Assembly: GCF_030717945.1 (NCBI RefSeq)
Contig: NZ_JAVAIM010000001.1
Span: forward strand, 1,115,131-1,179,130
Length of the DNA stretch: 64,000 nucleotides
Origin: Qipengyuania profundimaris
GTDB lineage: Bacteria; Pseudomonadota; Alphaproteobacteria; Sphingomonadales; Sphingomonadaceae
Direction: 5' to 3'
Every line of letters begins with the position of its first letter. Positions within the stretch are counted from its first letter, which is position 1. Under the pieces are notes generated by a model, which was not told where the DNA came from, made no database searches, and saw nothing but the letters and a program-made list of their open reading frames with translations. Both the position numbers and the translations under genes were made by a program. This document shows, piece by piece, positions 63,351-64,000 of the stretch.

Positions 63351-64000
63351 ATGCGCTTCTTTCCTTACCTCCTCGCGTTGGCTCTCCTGCCAGTGTCGGG
63401 GCATGCCGACGGTACCGAACAACTGCTACCTGAGAAGGACGAGCTGACCGCGGTCGATCCGCTCACGCATGTCGACCACTTCTTGCCACCCGAGATCGCG
63501 GGCGACATCGAAAGCGGCAGGATATGGACCGGACATCTCGCTCCGCCCGGCATATTCGACGCCCGTTTTATTGGGCCGGTCAGAGACGAAGGCGACGGAA
63601 CCTGTCGTCGCGCAACCTATTGGTTCTTGTTGGAAGAGATTCCCGGACAGGGCACGCGGATTGCAAAGCGTCGGCCCGCGAAGGACCTCGTCGCTCCTCG
63701 CGCGGCGACGAGTGGTGGCCAATGTATCGCTGAAACCGGCATGGTGCCGCGCAACGATCGCTATCCCGATCGCCAGCTCTACGGGCTCCGCACAATCGCC
63801 GAAATCGTCGAGAGTGCGAAAACCGGTGCCGTCGCCCGGGACCAGGTTGAGTGTCGGACCGATGACGGAGCCTGCAGGGATGCTTTGGCGATACTCGCTG
63901 CATTCGATCTGCAGGTTTTGATCTCACTCGATGTCAGATCGCTCGTGAAGGATTGCGGGCCTGAAGAGGGTCGTACGCGACTGTGCACGATGCGCCCGAT
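63351..64000 (+). CDS. Secreted protein of unknown function (3' end cut off)
   Basis: 216 codons are visible before the window ends. ATG 63351 follows AAGGAGAGG and opens a signal peptide (RFFPYLLALALLPVSGHA). The mature part has several Cys (TCRRATYWF, GGQCIAET, VECRTDDGACRD, KDCGPEEG) that suggest disulfides, and no family I recognise. It follows parC by 38 bp. Confidence 0.75.
   Translation, partial: MRFFPYLLALALLPVSGHADGTEQLLPEKDELTAVDPLTHVDHFLPPEIAGDIESGRIWTGHLAPPGIFDARFIGPVRDEGDGTCRRATYWFLLEEIPGQGTRIAKRRPAKDLVAPRAATSGGQCIAETGMVPRNDRYPDRQLYGLRTIAEIVESAKTGAVARDQVECRTDDGACRDALAILAAFDLQVLISLDVRSLVKDCGPEEGRTRLCTMRP

Overview
The window is about 65% GC and fully syntenic with a chromosome of an alphaproteobacterium, most probably a sphingomonad of the Erythrobacter/Qipengyuania type. 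This placement is an inference from family content: the DUF2849-cysI-DUF934-cysH sulfur block, HisZ, HWE-family histidine kinases, a ChvG/ChvI-HprK-RapZ-PTS block, EcfG-type GGAAC-N16/17-CGTT promoters and GTTC-N7-GTTC motifs. Genes are dense, many overlap by ATGA or GTGA, and I see no prophage, IS element, CRISPR array or rRNA.

Layout. 1-3.1 kb: assimilatory sulfite/sulfate reduction operon. 3.1-6.8 kb: lipoprotein, epimerase, proB, obgE. 6.9-11.3 kb: a signalling island with an EcfG-type promoter, a single-domain response regulator, a giant CheB-CheR-PAS-PAS-HWE kinase, and a stand-alone LOV blue-light protein overlapping the kinase. 11.4-16.2 kb: tRNA-Thr, an RNase-H-like unknown, rarA, an unusual PadR regulator with FGPxGP repeats, and a GT4 glycosyltransferase. 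16.3-20.6 kb: a palindromic repeat, serC, serA, hisZ. 20.6-24.3 kb: an accessory stretch between hisZ and purA with a microcin-like double-glycine peptide, a bilobed retropepsin-type aspartic protease, a GST, trhO and an aldo/keto reductase. 24.4-32.7 kb: purA, L,D-transpeptidase, winged-helix protein, siroheme synthase, lysA, lipoprotein, argH, a TlpA-like thioredoxin, tRNA-Val, asparaginase. 32.7-40.8 kb: MDR oxidoreductase, truA, fmt, recR, second palindromic repeat, def, Csp-like copper protein, rmuC, PAS-HWE kinase. 40.8-48.9 kb: the chvI-chvG-hprK-rapZ-EIIA-HPr-trmH operon divergent from pckA, then a glutamine cyclotransferase. 48.9-54.8 kb: two secreted metallopeptidase-like proteins, DUF3597, TonB, an alpha/beta hydrolase. 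54.9-57.4 kb: two tandem cysteine desulfurases (the first a compositional mosaic) and a 2Fe-2S ferredoxin. 57.4-64 kb: MscS channel, DUF4349 lipoprotein, DJ-1/PfpI protein, parC and a truncated secreted unknown.

Functional links. The siroheme synthase (27-28 kb) makes the cofactor needed by CysI at the left end. The desulfurases and ferredoxin form an Fe-S/sulfur-transfer unit. ChvG/ChvI, HprK, EIIA, HPr and RapZ form an envelope-stress/PTS regulatory unit next to gluconeogenic pckA. Three genes (response regulator, DUF3597, DJ-1) carry EcfG-like promoters, suggesting a shared general-stress regulon. The most novel-looking items are the peptide/aspartic-protease cassette, the split LOV-kinase photoreceptor locus, and the mosaic cysteine desulfurase. 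Two genes appear to lack a canonical start codon and have ATT where initiation is expected.
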